This document shows positions 16,046 through 24,712 of a DNA stretch of 64,000 nucleotides, piece by piece; the first letter of the stretch is position 1, and every line of letters starts with the position of its first letter. The notes below the pieces were generated by a model that saw nothing but the letters and a program-made list of their open reading frames with translations, was not told where the DNA came from and ran no database searches. Location of the stretch: positions 124,001-188,000 of the forward strand of contig JBEKYC010000001.1 in the NCBI GenBank assembly GCA_049511415.1, written 5' to 3'. Source of the DNA: Bog-159 sp049511415. Lineage in GTDB: Bacteria; Acidobacteriota; Terriglobia; Bryobacterales; Bryobacteraceae. The translations under genes were made by a program, and so were the position numbers.

Positions 16046-16729
16046 ATGCGCGAGGCTCTTCAATACAGCGCCTGGACCGTTGGCCTGTGCCTCAATTTCT
16101 TGGTAATCTCCGCTCTGGCACGCGGGGTCTACCGGCACTACCCGTTCGTCTTCGCCTATTCCGTCGCCTCGGTCCTTTCGATTGTGGTTGAGATTGCGGC
16201 GAAATCGTTCCCACCGGCCGTGAGAGCCGGCTACTACTGGACCGACGAAGTAGTCCTGGATGTGCTCGTCTTCTGTGTGGTGATCGCGTTCATCGACGAC
16301 GCCGCCCGCCAGTCGCAGCATAAGGCCATCGAACGCCGGTGGCTGATCCTGGGATCGGCGCTGATCTGCGCAGTCTCCTACGCCGCCCATCGGAGTTCCC
16401 ACTTCAATCGCCAGATGACCTTGATCAGCCGCGACCTGAACATCTGCGCCGTAATCCTGGACCTGATCCTGTGGTCGTTGCTGTTGGCGGTGCGCCGGCC
16501 GGAACGCCGTCTGCTGCTTCTCAGCGGCGGACTGGGGCTGCAACTCACCGGCGCCATCATGGGTGAGCAATTGCTGCAATTGTCGCGCGGTCTGTACGCA
16601 GTGGGAACGCTGATCGAAGTAGTGACCAGCTTGCTGGGCACTTACATCTGGTGGCGGGCCTTGCGGGCCGTTCCAATTTTGAACCGCTGGCCGAAAGAAA
16701 AAGACCCGTCGGAAGAAATCGCGGGTTAA
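16046..16729 (+). CDS. Multi-pass membrane protein, unknown
   Basis: 227 residues with about six or seven predicted membrane helices spread over residues 8-205 (for example VGLCLNFLVISALA, FAYSVASVLSIVVEI, LDVLVFCVVIAFI, ICAVILDLILWSLLLAV) and a charged C-terminal tail. A GGGAGAGGG ribosome site precedes the ATG. Proteins of this size and pattern are common in Acidobacteria without an assigned role. It is 55 bases after the small repeat protein, so the two may be co-transcribed. Confidence 0.75.
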   Translation: MREALQYSAWTVGLCLNFLVISALARGVYRHYPFVFAYSVASVLSIVVEIAAKSFPPAVRAGYYWTDEVVLDVLVFCVVIAFIDDAARQSQHKAIERRWLILGSALICAVSYAAHRSSHFNRQMTLISRDLNICAVILDLILWSLLLAVRRPERRLLLLSGGLGLQLTGAIMGEQLLQLSRGLYAVGTLIEVVTSLLGTYIWWRALRAVPILNRWPKEKDPSEEIAG

Positions 16730-16764
16730 TTCTAGTTCGAGTCTGGTCCGTCGTATTAGGGGGG

Positions 16765-17175
16765 ATGTCATTCCCGCGGATGGCATCGGCGCACACCATT
16801 CCCCTCGATACGCTGCAACTTAACGGAACGGCGGCCGTCAACACTGCCGGACACATCACGTTGACCACCCATCTCTATTCGGCGGGCAGCGCCTTCGTTC
16901 CTGCGCCTTATACGTTCGGTCCCTCGACAACTTCCCAGCCCGCCGATGGGCTCGCGTTCATCGTTCAGAACACCGGCGCCGGACCGGCGTATCTGGGGTT
17001 TAACGGTTCCGGACTCGGGTTCTTCGGCAACGGGATCACCGGCAGCTCCCCGGGCACGTTGGCGATTGCCGCTCCGGTCGGCCTGGAATTGGCGCAGACC
17101 ATCCCATCGCTTGCCGTTTTCGGCGGCAGCGGGCCCGCCGGCCCGCGGTACGTATGGGTGCCGCTGACACCATGA
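16765..17175 (+). CDS. L-type lectin-like fragment
   Basis: 136 residues from the ATG at 16765, which has a G-rich run directly before it. LDTLQLNGTAAVNTAGHITL ... QPADGLAFIVQNTGAG ... GSGLGFFGNGI ... VGLEL resembles the first half of a legume-type lectin beta-sandwich, but the rest of the fold is missing. Bases upstream in this frame read like the front of a signal peptide (RGLILVRVWSVVLGG), yet they lie inside the preceding gene's end and lack a start codon. This suggests a gene truncated at both ends. A 26-codon ORF (17172-17252) overlaps the stop by ATGA. Confidence 0.45.
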   Translation: MSFPRMASAHTIPLDTLQLNGTAAVNTAGHITLTTHLYSAGSAFVPAPYTFGPSTTSQPADGLAFIVQNTGAGPAYLGFNGSGLGFFGNGITGSSPGTLAIAAPVGLELAQTIPSLAVFGGSGPAGPRYVWVPLTP

Positions 17176-17257
17176 AGCTCTGCGGCGGCACGGGTGCGCT
17201 CGATTCGATTCAGAACATCGAACACCTGGCGTTCGACGTGGTGAACCATTGAGGCAT

Positions 17258-17289
17258 AAAAAAGGGCGGGTTCCCGTGGGAACCCGCCC
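17258..17289 (-). terminator. Rho-independent terminator of the OmpA-like gene
   Basis: GGGCGGGTTCCC (17264-17275), a two-base loop, and GGGAACCCGCCC (17278-17289) form a perfect 12-bp stem. On the minus strand it is followed by six T (17263-17258). It lies 43 bases beyond the stop of the OmpA-like gene. The stem may also stop transcription from the plus side. Confidence 0.9.
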
Positions 17290-17331
17290 GACACTGAACG
17301 ACGGCATTGCGCGGCCGGCGATCTGCTGTTA

Positions 17332-18105
17332 CTATTGCTGAGATTGCGGCGCCTGAGCCTGCGATTGCGGCTGCACTTGCGAGAGCGAGTAACTCTCATC
17401 GGCGCTGAAAATCTTGATTTCGACGCGGCGATTCTTTGCCCGGGCTGCCCGCGTACGGCCATCGTCAACGGGCTTCTCTTCTCCCAGACCGATCATGTGG
17501 ATGCGGTAAATCGGGATATCATGTTTCGCCACCAGATATTCCGTAACCGCATCGGCGCGCTTCCGGCTTAGCGTTTCGTTGTATTGGCGCGTGCCGACGC
17601 GATCCGTGAATCCTTCCACGGCGATGAAGAACCGCTTGTTCTTTGACGTATTGCTCACCAGGCTGTCGAGATCTTCCTTGTCCTTCGCCGTGAGCATGTA
17701 TTTATTGAACGCGAACGGAATGGTCAGATCGGCCACTTGCTTGTAGTCGTCCAGATTGGACACCACTTGGCGCAGGCTGCTGATTTCCTCGGAGTCTTTA
17801 TTGGCCAGATCCGAAGCTTGGCTCGCCTTGGTGGCGGCATCCTGGGCGGCGTTCTGAGCGGTCATCGCCTGCTCCTTGGCGGCGCTGATGCCGCTTTGAG
17901 CCCGCTCGTCCACGCCCTTCAGGTCAGTCTGGACCTGCGTCTGGACCTGCTGGATCTGCTGTCCATTCTTGTTCGTCTGATCGCCCACTTGATCGACCTT
18001 CGCCTGAATCGGAGCGGTCGTGTTCTGGACGTATTTCTTAGTCGCGCAACCGCCGGTCAACAGCGTTGCCGCCAGAATTCCTGTGCCGAAAATGGTACGT
18101 GTCAT
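17332..18105 (-). CDS. OmpA-family lipoprotein
   Basis: 257 residues. The N-terminus MTRTIFGTGILAATLLTGGC has a lipobox with Cys20 as the lipidation site. Residues 25-115 are a Gln/Ala-rich coiled coil. Residues about 125-235 are the OmpA C-terminal peptidoglycan-binding domain, with FIAVEGFTDRVGTRQYNETL and SRKRADAVTEYL, ending in a Gln/Pro-rich tail. It probably anchors the outer membrane to the wall. The ATG at 18105 is preferred over the TTG two codons earlier because GGGAG lies six bases before it. It is monocistronic with a strong terminator. Confidence 0.92.
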   Translation of the reverse strand: MTRTIFGTGILAATLLTGGCATKKYVQNTTAPIQAKVDQVGDQTNKNGQQIQQVQTQVQTDLKGVDERAQSGISAAKEQAMTAQNAAQDAATKASQASDLANKDSEEISSLRQVVSNLDDYKQVADLTIPFAFNKYMLTAKDKEDLDSLVSNTSKNKRFFIAVEGFTDRVGTRQYNETLSRKRADAVTEYLVAKHDIPIYRIHMIGLGEEKPVDDGRTRAARAKNRRVEIKIFSADESYSLSQVQPQSQAQAPQSQQ

Positions 18106-18271
18106 AATCAACTCCCGGCGCTTTTCGTAGCAATTCTCGCGCCGATGTGCATCTCATTGATTTTCAATAAATTGCGCCAGCAACTGTAGCGGCTTTCCCC
18201 ATTCCCTTTACCGGCTATGAAAAGTTTACCTGGTCGCAGCCGAGGTTTCCGCGTGATATGTTCTAACGGTG

Positions 18272-20422
18272 ATGAAGGGACTTGCCGGTATTTTCCTTGC
18301 CGCGGCGATCGGTCTGATCGCCCAGGACACCAGCTATCCGCCGGATGGCAGCCAGATCCCCGGGCCGGGGCGGCGGTCGACGCCGGACTGGGTCGAGGAG
18401 CTGAGCGAGTGGCAGATCTCCCCCGCGGGAGGGCACGAAAGCTGGTTGCGCGACCTGCGGCAATGGCGGCACGAGCGCCTGATCCGCATGGGTTACGACG
18501 ATGCCGAATATCGCCGGCCCGAGTTGCTTTGGACCCAGCGCAATTTCATTCAGCCACAGATGATGGCCGAAGAGCGCTACTTCTATGATCCGGCAGCCGG
18601 CGCCTACACGGCCGGCCGTTATCTTGACGATCTCGACAAGCGATACGGCGGTATTGACAGCGTGCTGATCTGGCACGTGTACCCCAATATAGGCATCGAC
18701 AACCGCAACCAATGGGACCTGGCGCGCGACCTTCCCGGCGGAGTTCCAGCCCTGCGCCGCATGGTCGAGGAGTTTCACCGCCGCGGCGTACACGTCTTCT
18801 TTCCGACCATGCCCTGGGACACGGGCACGCGCGATATCGGCGTGCCGTATTGGACGGCGGCCGCCCGACTGATGGCCGAGATCGGCGCCGATGGTGTCAA
18901 CGGCGACACCTTCGACGGAATGCCGCGGGCCTACCGCACCGCCTCCGACCAGACCGGCCACCCGGTGGTATTCGAGCCGGAAGGATCGCCGCGCGCCGAT
19001 GAGCAGTTGATGTGGAACAACCAAAGCTGGGGCTATTGGAAGTTCCCATTCGCGCCCATGGTCAGCAAGCTGAAGTGGCTCGAACCCCGGCATATGATCA
19101 ATGTCTGCGACCGGTGGGCGCGGGACAAAGTCGACAACCTGCAGGCCGCCTTCTTCAACGGCGTGGGATACGAGAGTTGGGAGAACATCTGGGGCATATG
19201 GAACCAGATCACGCCGCGGGATGCCGAAGCGTTGCGCCGGGTGGCCTATGTCGAGCGGCAGTTTGCGGACCTGTTGGTGAGCCGCGATTGGGAACCGTAC
19301 GCGCCCACGCTCGAATACGGCGTCTTTGCGACCCGCTTCCCGGGCGAGGGACGCACGTTATGGACGGTCGTCAACCGCAACGAATATGACGTCCAAGGGG
19401 AGCAGATCGTGGTCGCGCATCGCGAGGGCGCACGCTACTACGACTTGTGGAACGGCGCGGAACTCACGCCGCGCATCGCGGGTCCCGTGGCCGTGCTGAG
19501 CTTCCCGATGGAAGCCAACGCCTTCGGCGCGATTCTGGCGGTCGATCCGGGCGCAGCACTGCCCGATCTGGCTCGCATGCGCCAGTGGTCTACCGTTTCG
19601 CTCGCCAGCCTGTCGCACGAGTGGAAATTCCTGCCCCAACGGATCACCGAAATACAGGCCACTAAGACGGCCGCCGCAGCTCCCGCCGGGATGGTCGCTA
19701 TACCCGCCGGAGCCTTCGATTTCCAGGTGAGCGGCGTCGAGATCGAAGGATCCAATTGGATCGGCCTGGATGTGCAGTATCCCTGGGAGGACGCGCCGCG
19801 CCGCGGGCATCGCCACGAGCTATCGATGAAGGCGTTCTTCATCGACCGCTACCCCGTCACTAACGCGGAATTCAAGAAGTTTCTGGACGCCAGCGGCTAC
19901 CATCCCAAAGACGATCACAATTTCCTGAAGGATTGGCGCAACGGAAGCTTTCCGGCGGGCTGGGCCAACAAGCCAGTCACCTGGGTATCGCTCGAAGACG
20001 CGCGGGCATACGCCACGTGGGCCGGCAAGCGGCTGCCACACGAGTGGGAATGGCAATACGCGGCGCAGGGAGCGGACGGCCGTCTGTACCCGTGGGGCAA
20101 CGATTGGAACGAACGCGCAGTGCCGCAAGCGTACACCGGCCGCGATCTGCCCGGACCGGCGGATGTGGATGCGCATCCGGCCGGCGCCAGCCCCTTCGGA
20201 GTGATGGACACGACCGGTAACGTCTGGCAGTGGACCGACGAATTCAGCGACGAGCATACCCGCGCCGCCATCGTGCGCGGGGGCAGTTACTACCGCCCGC
20301 AGGGATCCATGTGGTACTTCCCACAGGCTCACAAGCTGACGGAGCACGGCAAATATCTGCTGATGGCGCCGTCGAAAGATCGCGCCGGCACGCTGGGCTT
20401 TCGCTGCGTGATGGATCGATAA
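18272..20422 (+). CDS. Exported glycosidase-like / formylglycine-generating-enzyme-like fusion
   Basis: 716 residues with a signal peptide (MKGLAGIFLAAAIGLIAQ). Residues about 40-400 resemble a TIM-barrel glycosidase (GVHVFFPTMPWDTGTRD, EIGADGVNGDTFDGMP), with a beta domain to about 440. Residues about 465-716 are an FGE/SUMF1 domain: GMVAIPAGAF, FFIDRYPVTNAEFKKFLDAS, PVTWVSLEDARAYATWAGKR, LPHEWEWQYAA, GNVWQWTDEF, ending GFRC. No second cysteine of the FGE active pair is evident near the C-terminus, so the domain may be a binding fold. The combination suggests carbohydrate or sulfoglycan processing. A GTG one codon earlier is an alternative start. Confidence 0.8.
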   Translation: MKGLAGIFLAAAIGLIAQDTSYPPDGSQIPGPGRRSTPDWVEELSEWQISPAGGHESWLRDLRQWRHERLIRMGYDDAEYRRPELLWTQRNFIQPQMMAEERYFYDPAAGAYTAGRYLDDLDKRYGGIDSVLIWHVYPNIGIDNRNQWDLARDLPGGVPALRRMVEEFHRRGVHVFFPTMPWDTGTRDIGVPYWTAAARLMAEIGADGVNGDTFDGMPRAYRTASDQTGHPVVFEPEGSPRADEQLMWNNQSWGYWKFPFAPMVSKLKWLEPRHMINVCDRWARDKVDNLQAAFFNGVGYESWENIWGIWNQITPRDAEALRRVAYVERQFADLLVSRDWEPYAPTLEYGVFATRFPGEGRTLWTVVNRNEYDVQGEQIVVAHREGARYYDLWNGAELTPRIAGPVAVLSFPMEANAFGAILAVDPGAALPDLARMRQWSTVSLASLSHEWKFLPQRITEIQATKTAAAAPAGMVAIPAGAFDFQVSGVEIEGSNWIGLDVQYPWEDAPRRGHRHELSMKAFFIDRYPVTNAEFKKFLDASGYHPKDDHNFLKDWRNGSFPAGWANKPVTWVSLEDARAYATWAGKRLPHEWEWQYAAQGADGRLYPWGNDWNERAVPQAYTGRDLPGPADVDAHPAGASPFGVMDTTGNVWQWTDEFSDEHTRAAIVRGGSYYRPQGSMWYFPQAHKLTEHGKYLLMAPSKDRAGTLGFRCVMDR

Positions 20423-20442
20423 AGGCAGCCCGCTATGGTGGT

Positions 20443-20472
20443 GGGCAGACCACTAAAAACGATGGTCTGCCC
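20443..20472. terminator. Perfect 10-bp hairpin between convergent genes
   Basis: GGGCAGACCA (20443-20452) and TGGTCTGCCC (20463-20472) form a perfect stem around a ten-base A-rich loop. It sits between the stop of the fusion gene (20422) and the stop of the aldolase gene (20480). There is no T run on either strand, so it may be a weak bidirectional terminator or a dispersed palindromic repeat unit. Confidence 0.45.
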
Positions 20473-20479
20473 CACGGGG

Positions 20480-21490
20480 TTATGCCATTACGGGTGTGCC
20501 CAACTTGGCGTACCACGGCGTGGCGGACTTGATGGCATCGTTGACGGCGTTGATGTTCTTCACGCCTTCCTTCGCCAGCCAATCTTCCAGCGCCTTCACG
20601 CCCTGCTTGGCGTAAATCGGCATGCCTTCTTTCCAGGTGGCGCGGCCGCACAGGACACCGGAGTAATCCGTGCCGGCTTCCGAGGCCATGTTGAGCGATT
20701 CCACGAACTGCGCGTTGCTGACGCCGGCGCTCAGATAGATGAAGGGCTTCTTGGCGATCTCGGCGGCTTGCCGGAAGTGCGTGAGAGCCTCACCGCGGGT
20801 ATAGGCGGTCTGGCCTTTGTAAACCGCGCTGCCTTCCACGAACTCGGCGTTGATGGGCACTTCCACCTTCAGCACATCCACGAAATACTGCGGCTTGGAG
20901 AATTCCTCCATGCTCTTCTTGACGATCTCGGGCTTGTTCTTGGCGTACTCGAAACCCTTCTCGTCGCCGCCCTTGGGATCGTAGCCCACGAATTCCAGGA
21001 AGAACGGAATCTCGTAGGTTTCGCACTCGGCGCCGATGCGCTCGATGAAAGCATGCTTGATGTCGTTGATCTTGGCGTCTTCGAACGGCGTGTAGTAGAT
21101 GAGGATCTTGACGGCGTCGGCGCCCCAATCCACGATGCGCTTCACCGAGACGTGCGGCAGCAGGTCGGGCAGGCGTCCGGGCTGCGTGTTGTCGTAACCG
21201 CTCAGTTCATAAGCCAGCAACAGGCCGGCGTTCTTGCTGCGCGCCAGGCGGGCTTCCAGGCCGAATTCGGGATCGAGCAAAATAGCGCTGGCATGCGGGG
21301 TCAATACCTTGGTGACGGCAGTCTTAAACTCGCTCATCATTTCGGGCGTGATGTCTTTCTTATCCACGCCGCGAGCCGACGCCAGGGACTTCTGCAAACT
21401 GCCCCGCTGATCCATGGCCGCCGCCGCGATGACGCCGGCATGATTCGAAAGCGCCTTCAAGTGCTTCAACTTACCCTCGGACAATTTCAT
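20480..21490 (-). CDS. Tagatose 1,6-bisphosphate aldolase-like protein (LacD family)
   Basis: 336 residues, the length of LacD class I aldolases. The sequence opens KLSEGKLKHLKALSNHAGVI with AAAMDQRGSL, and has ILLDPEFGLEA, WGADAVKILIYYTPFED (with the Schiff-base lysine of this family in DAVKILIYY), FFLEFVGYDP and PFIYLSAGVSNAQF. The expected reaction is reversible cleavage of a ketohexose bisphosphate to DHAP and glyceraldehyde 3-phosphate. No lac or tagatose genes are nearby, so it may serve general sugar metabolism. GGAG precedes the ATG by seven bases. Confidence 0.9.
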   Translation of the reverse strand: MKLSEGKLKHLKALSNHAGVIAAAAMDQRGSLQKSLASARGVDKKDITPEMMSEFKTAVTKVLTPHASAILLDPEFGLEARLARSKNAGLLLAYELSGYDNTQPGRLPDLLPHVSVKRIVDWGADAVKILIYYTPFEDAKINDIKHAFIERIGAECETYEIPFFLEFVGYDPKGGDEKGFEYAKNKPEIVKKSMEEFSKPQYFVDVLKVEVPINAEFVEGSAVYKGQTAYTRGEALTHFRQAAEIAKKPFIYLSAGVSNAQFVESLNMASEAGTDYSGVLCGRATWKEGMPIYAKQGVKALEDWLAKEGVKNINAVNDAIKSATPWYAKLGTPVMA

Positions 21491-21580
21491 TACAAATCTC
21501 CTTCAGTTAGGGAATAGAGTGGTAACGCGATATAGTTGCCCAACCGCGGCAAAGTTCTTCGTGAAAAGCGTTACCTTACA

Positions 21581-22573
21581 TTATGCCATGGAACCAACCG
21601 GAAAATCCGACCGGGAGGTCCATTTTCGCAAGCGGCGGAAGTATGCCTGAGCTACTCCGGCGTCACGGAGGATCTGCTGTTTCAGCGCCTGCGGGTCCGC
21701 GAATTTGCGCTCTTCGCGCACGCGCCACAGGAATTCCACGCGGATGCGGCGGGGCGTTTCCCCTACCAACGCCGATAGGAGAAAGGTTTCGATGGAGATT
21801 TCCGGGCTATCGCCGAACGTGGGCCGATATCCTACGTTCGAGATAGAGGGCCATACGCGCCCGTGTTCCAGATCGCGCGTGCGGGTGACGTACACACCGG
21901 TGGCCGGCAGGACTTCGGTCTTCACCGCCAGGTTGAGGGTGGGGACGGTTTGTTTCGATCCCAGGCCGCGTCCGGTGACCACTTCGCCCTCCAGCGCGAA
22001 GGGTTGCTCCAACAAACGCGCGGCTTGTGCTATCGCGCCTTTTTCGATCAACTGGCGGAGCGCCGTGCTGCTGACCACGTGGCCGCGCAAAGTGACGGCC
22101 TTCACTTCTTCGACCGTGAACCCGAACTTGGCGCCCAGTTCCTCGAGCACGCACACGTTGCCCGATTGTTTGTAGCCGAAGCAGAAGTCGTGGCCGACCA
22201 GCACGGCGCGCACACCGAGTTTGGCGACCAGCACGCGTGCGACGAAATCGGCGGGCGCAAGCTGCGCCACGCTGCTATCAAAAGGGAGGATCAGGACCTG
22301 CTCGATACCCACCTCGCGCATGAAGGCGGCGCGCTGATCGGGGGTGGTCATCAGACGCGGCGCGCGGGCCGGCGCGACCACCTTGCTGGGGTGCGGATGG
22401 AAGGTCAGCGCCGAGGGCTTCAACCCACGCTCCGCGGCGACCTGGTGGACGCGGCGCAAGATGGTGCGATGTCCGGCGTGCACGCCATCGAAATTGCCGA
22501 TAGTGAGGGCCGAGGGGCCGAAGTCCGGCGGCACTTCGTCCAAACTGCGGAAGATTCGGAAGGGAGCGCTCAT
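21581..22573 (-). CDS. ribF: Bifunctional riboflavin kinase / FMN adenylyltransferase RibF
   Basis: 330 residues, typical length. The N-terminal adenylyltransferase domain has GNFDGVHAGHR with the HxGH motif at 32-35, and VVSSTALRQLIEKG. The C-terminal kinase domain has GRGLGSKQTVPTLNLAV, with the PTLN motif, and the FLWRVREERKF segment. It converts riboflavin to FMN and FAD. It starts directly after the stop of the metallo-hydrolase gene with no gap, so it is the last gene of a DUF1844 - hydrolase - ribF operon. Confidence 0.95.
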   Translation of the reverse strand: MSAPFRIFRSLDEVPPDFGPSALTIGNFDGVHAGHRTILRRVHQVAAERGLKPSALTFHPHPSKVVAPARAPRLMTTPDQRAAFMREVGIEQVLILPFDSSVAQLAPADFVARVLVAKLGVRAVLVGHDFCFGYKQSGNVCVLEELGAKFGFTVEEVKAVTLRGHVVSSTALRQLIEKGAIAQAARLLEQPFALEGEVVTGRGLGSKQTVPTLNLAVKTEVLPATGVYVTRTRDLEHGRVWPSISNVGYRPTFGDSPEISIETFLLSALVGETPRRIRVEFLWRVREERKFADPQALKQQILRDAGVAQAYFRRLRKWTSRSDFPVGSMA

Positions 22574-23356
22574 CTAGGAGCCTCCCACGGCGATTTCCAG
22601 GCCGTCGTAAGCCAGACGGATATGCGGCGGCAAACGCGCTTCGGTTCGCGCGTGCGGCAGATCGTGGCAGATGTGCGTAAAGAAGGCGCGCCGCGCCCCT
22701 ACTTCGGCAGCCGTGGCGATGGAACGGTCGACGGTTGAATGGGTGGGATGCGGTTTGAAGCGCAAGGCATCCAGGAACAACACGTCGAGATCCCGCAACT
22801 GGTCGAGCGAGGCGGCGGGAATCTCGCTGTGATCGGTCAAATAAGCGGCGTTGCCGAAGCGGAAGCCATATACGGGCGTCCTGCCATGCAGCAGCGGAAT
22901 GGGCCGGAACTCGACGCCGTACAGATCGAACGAGGCGCCGTTCAGGATGCGGGATTCGAGGCGGGGCACGCTGGAGGGCTTCTCTTCGCCGTCGAAAATG
23001 TAGCGGAACGAGCGGTGGATGGCGTCCATGGTGCGCGCGGAAGCGTAAATCGGAATGTGATCGCGCTGCTTGAAATTAAATGGCCGCACGTCGTCTAAAC
23101 CCATGATGTGGTCGGCGTGCTCGTGCGTGAACAGGATGGCGTCCAGGCGCTCGAAACCGGTGCGCAGGGCCTGCGCGCGAAAATCGGGCGTGACGTCGAT
23201 CAAGACATTGCGTCCGTCGTAACTGACCAGGATGGATGGGCGCAGGCGCTTGTCGCGCGGATCGGAAGAAGTACACACATCGCAATGGCATCCGATGGTG
23301 GGCACACCGGTACTGGTGCCGGAGCCCAGGACGGTGATCTTGAGGGCGCCTGCCAT
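22574..23356 (-). CDS. PhnP-like metallo-beta-lactamase-fold phosphodiesterase
   Basis: 260 residues. VLGSGTSTGVPTIGCHCDVC is the opening of the PhnP/RNase Z-like group. The metal motif is HEHADH (78-83), with further ligands in LLHGR, LTDHSE and the final FTHICHD block. PhnP acts on cyclic ribose phosphates in phosphonate use; no phn genes are present here, so the substrate is open. It is packed with no gap between DUF1844 and ribF, suggesting a housekeeping role in nucleotide or flavin metabolism. Confidence 0.88.
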   Translation of the reverse strand: MAGALKITVLGSGTSTGVPTIGCHCDVCTSSDPRDKRLRPSILVSYDGRNVLIDVTPDFRAQALRTGFERLDAILFTHEHADHIMGLDDVRPFNFKQRDHIPIYASARTMDAIHRSFRYIFDGEEKPSSVPRLESRILNGASFDLYGVEFRPIPLLHGRTPVYGFRFGNAAYLTDHSEIPAASLDQLRDLDVLFLDALRFKPHPTHSTVDRSIATAAEVGARRAFFTHICHDLPHARTEARLPPHIRLAYDGLEIAVGGS

Positions 23357-23671
23357 TCAGGCGGTCTGTTTCTTCGCGTCGCCGGCAACCTGCACGTAGC
23401 GGAATCGGAGTAAGGTAAGCGAATTGTCGAGCAACCGCTGTTCTTCCAGCGTCAGATTGCCGCGCGTCTTTTCCTGCAACATGGCCAGCAGATCGATGGT
23501 ATGCCGGGCCAGGTCCAGATCGGCCGGAGGCTGCTCCTCGCCGCCGATATTCATCAGGCCGAGCTGCATTTCAGCCTGCAGCCGGAGGGACTCAGCCAGG
23601 AATTCGAAGGAAGCCGGCGGAAGCGGGAACGGCCGCCCTTCTTCTTCGCCGCGGGTATCTATGTCGGTCAT
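23357..23671 (-). CDS. DUF1844 family protein
   Basis: 104 residues. FEFLAESLRLQAEMQLGLMN, then DLDLARHTIDLLAMLQEKT and LTLEEQRLLDNSLTLLRFRY, match the conserved helical core of DUF1844, often found in Acidobacteria and deltaproteobacteria. Function is unknown. It is the first gene of the operon with the metallo-hydrolase and ribF. Confidence 0.88.
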   Translation of the reverse strand: MTDIDTRGEEEGRPFPLPPASFEFLAESLRLQAEMQLGLMNIGGEEQPPADLDLARHTIDLLAMLQEKTRGNLTLEEQRLLDNSLTLLRFRYVQVAGDAKKQTA

Positions 23672-23683
23672 CCTGGGTCTATT

Positions 23684-23965
23684 TTACAACTCCGGCGGGG
23701 CGGCCTGGCGAACGCGACAGGTTAGTTCCACCGGATAGAGCGGCGCAGGACGCGGCCGGCGCCACGAACTGGCTCGTTGATTGATGACGCCCCAACCGCC
23801 GCCTTCGACGGCAACCGCGGCCAGTCGTTCATAGTAGGGTCCGACGCATATAAAGCCACGAGATACCTCGCCCGTTGTGCCAACCACAAGTGCGGCTACG
23901 CCGGCCAGTTGGTAATGCCGCAAGTCTACCGGCTGGTGAGGCCGGGAGGATTCAGGCAGCCTCAC
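23684..23965 (-). CDS. Doubtful small ORF
   Basis: 93 codons starting 14 bases inside the end of the HTH antitoxin gene, in the same direction, and ending 13 bases before DUF1844. The stretch GVAALVVGTTGEVSRGFICVGPYYERLAAVAVEGGGWGVIN has a protein-like look, but no family or ribosome site is recognised. It may be the tail of a lost gene or a chance frame. Confidence 0.25.
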   Translation of the reverse strand: MRLPESSRPHQPVDLRHYQLAGVAALVVGTTGEVSRGFICVGPYYERLAAVAVEGGGWGVINQRASSWRRPRPAPLYPVELTCRVRQAAPPEL

Positions 23966-24341
23966 TGCCGGTCCGCCGCTGCTTCGGCAGCGGCAACATC
24001 AGCGAGATGCGCTGGTATGGAACCCGCGGAATGACTGATCCGCGCGCGCCGCGTTCCAGTCTTACGAAGCCATAACGCTCCATGGTTTTCAAAGTGCGAG
24101 ACAAGTTGGACTTTTTCCGTCCGGTCAGTTCCGCCAAACGCGCCAGTGACTCCGGCGCAGACTCGGCGATGATCCCCAGGAGCGCACGATTGTGGTCGGA
24201 GAGAACGCGGGCGAAGCTTCCAGCGGAAGTGAACCATATCTTTGGATCGCTCGCCGAGGGGCGATAGTCGCCGCGAGCCACGGCAATTGTTCGGGCTTTC
24301 ATCTGCTCGTAGCTGGCTATGCCAACGCGTAGCGTCTTCAT
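23952..24341 (-). CDS. HTH antitoxin of a TumE-type module
   Basis: 129 residues from the ATG at 24341, with GAGGGGAG seven bases upstream. Residues about 50-105 form a winged helix (LGIIAESAPESLARLAELTG ... KKSNLSRTLKTMERYGFVRL), as in MarR-like antitoxins that accompany TumE toxins. MKTLRVGIASYEQMKARTIA at the N-terminus is also typical. Its ATG overlaps the stop of the upstream toxin remnant by ATGA. The gene is intact although the toxin is not. It may now act only as a small DNA-binding protein. Confidence 0.8.
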   Translation of the reverse strand: MKTLRVGIASYEQMKARTIAVARGDYRPSASDPKIWFTSAGSFARVLSDHNRALLGIIAESAPESLARLAELTGRKKSNLSRTLKTMERYGFVRLERGARGSVIPRVPYQRISLMLPLPKQRRTGSEAA

Positions 24342-24704
24342 CGAATCACTCCCCTCTCTTTCAGGACACTGCCCACCGCGGACCAAAAGTCCATTGCAGC
24401 GTGGCCGCGTCCTTAAATCGATAGACGCGAACGGTATCCATCCGGTGCTTGTGGTCCGCGGCGCCTGCCGCCTTACCGCCCGGTCCTTGCGACTACCGAA
24501 CGACATGTGCGTTATCAAATCCGACCAGCCTGCTGCCGTCCGGACCATGCAGCGTCAGTGATACTTGAGCCCATAGGGCCTTTCCAGTGTTTGCTCCGTC
24601 CGGCTGACCGAGAACCGGACCCAGTATTGCCCATCCGGGTCGACCACGAATACCTGATCGTCGAGATCCAGCAGGACGTCAAATCCGGGATCCCGCTCCG
24701 TCAC
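24338..24704 (-). pseudogene. TumE-like (DUF6516) toxin with three lesions
   Basis: Reading from GTG at 24704: TERDPGFDVLLDLDDQVFVV ... ERPYGLKYH and a stop. A one-base deletion at 24560/24561 hides the continuation SLTLHGPDGSRLVGFDNAHV. Then comes an in-frame TAG (24493-24495), then DHKHRMDTVRVYRFKDAATL, and after another shift near 24395 MDFWSAVGSVLKERGV. Put together this is a full-length TumE-like toxin (LKYSLxLxxxDGxRLVGFDNAH, DHKHR, DFW). Its last stop overlaps the antitoxin start. With two frameshifts and a stop, sequencing error is an unlikely explanation. Confidence 0.8.
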
Positions 24705-24712
24705 GCTCTAAG

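Noticed and set aside
20435..21517. 360-codon plus-strand frame
   Set aside because: Exactly antisense to the LacD-like aldolase, which has full family motifs.
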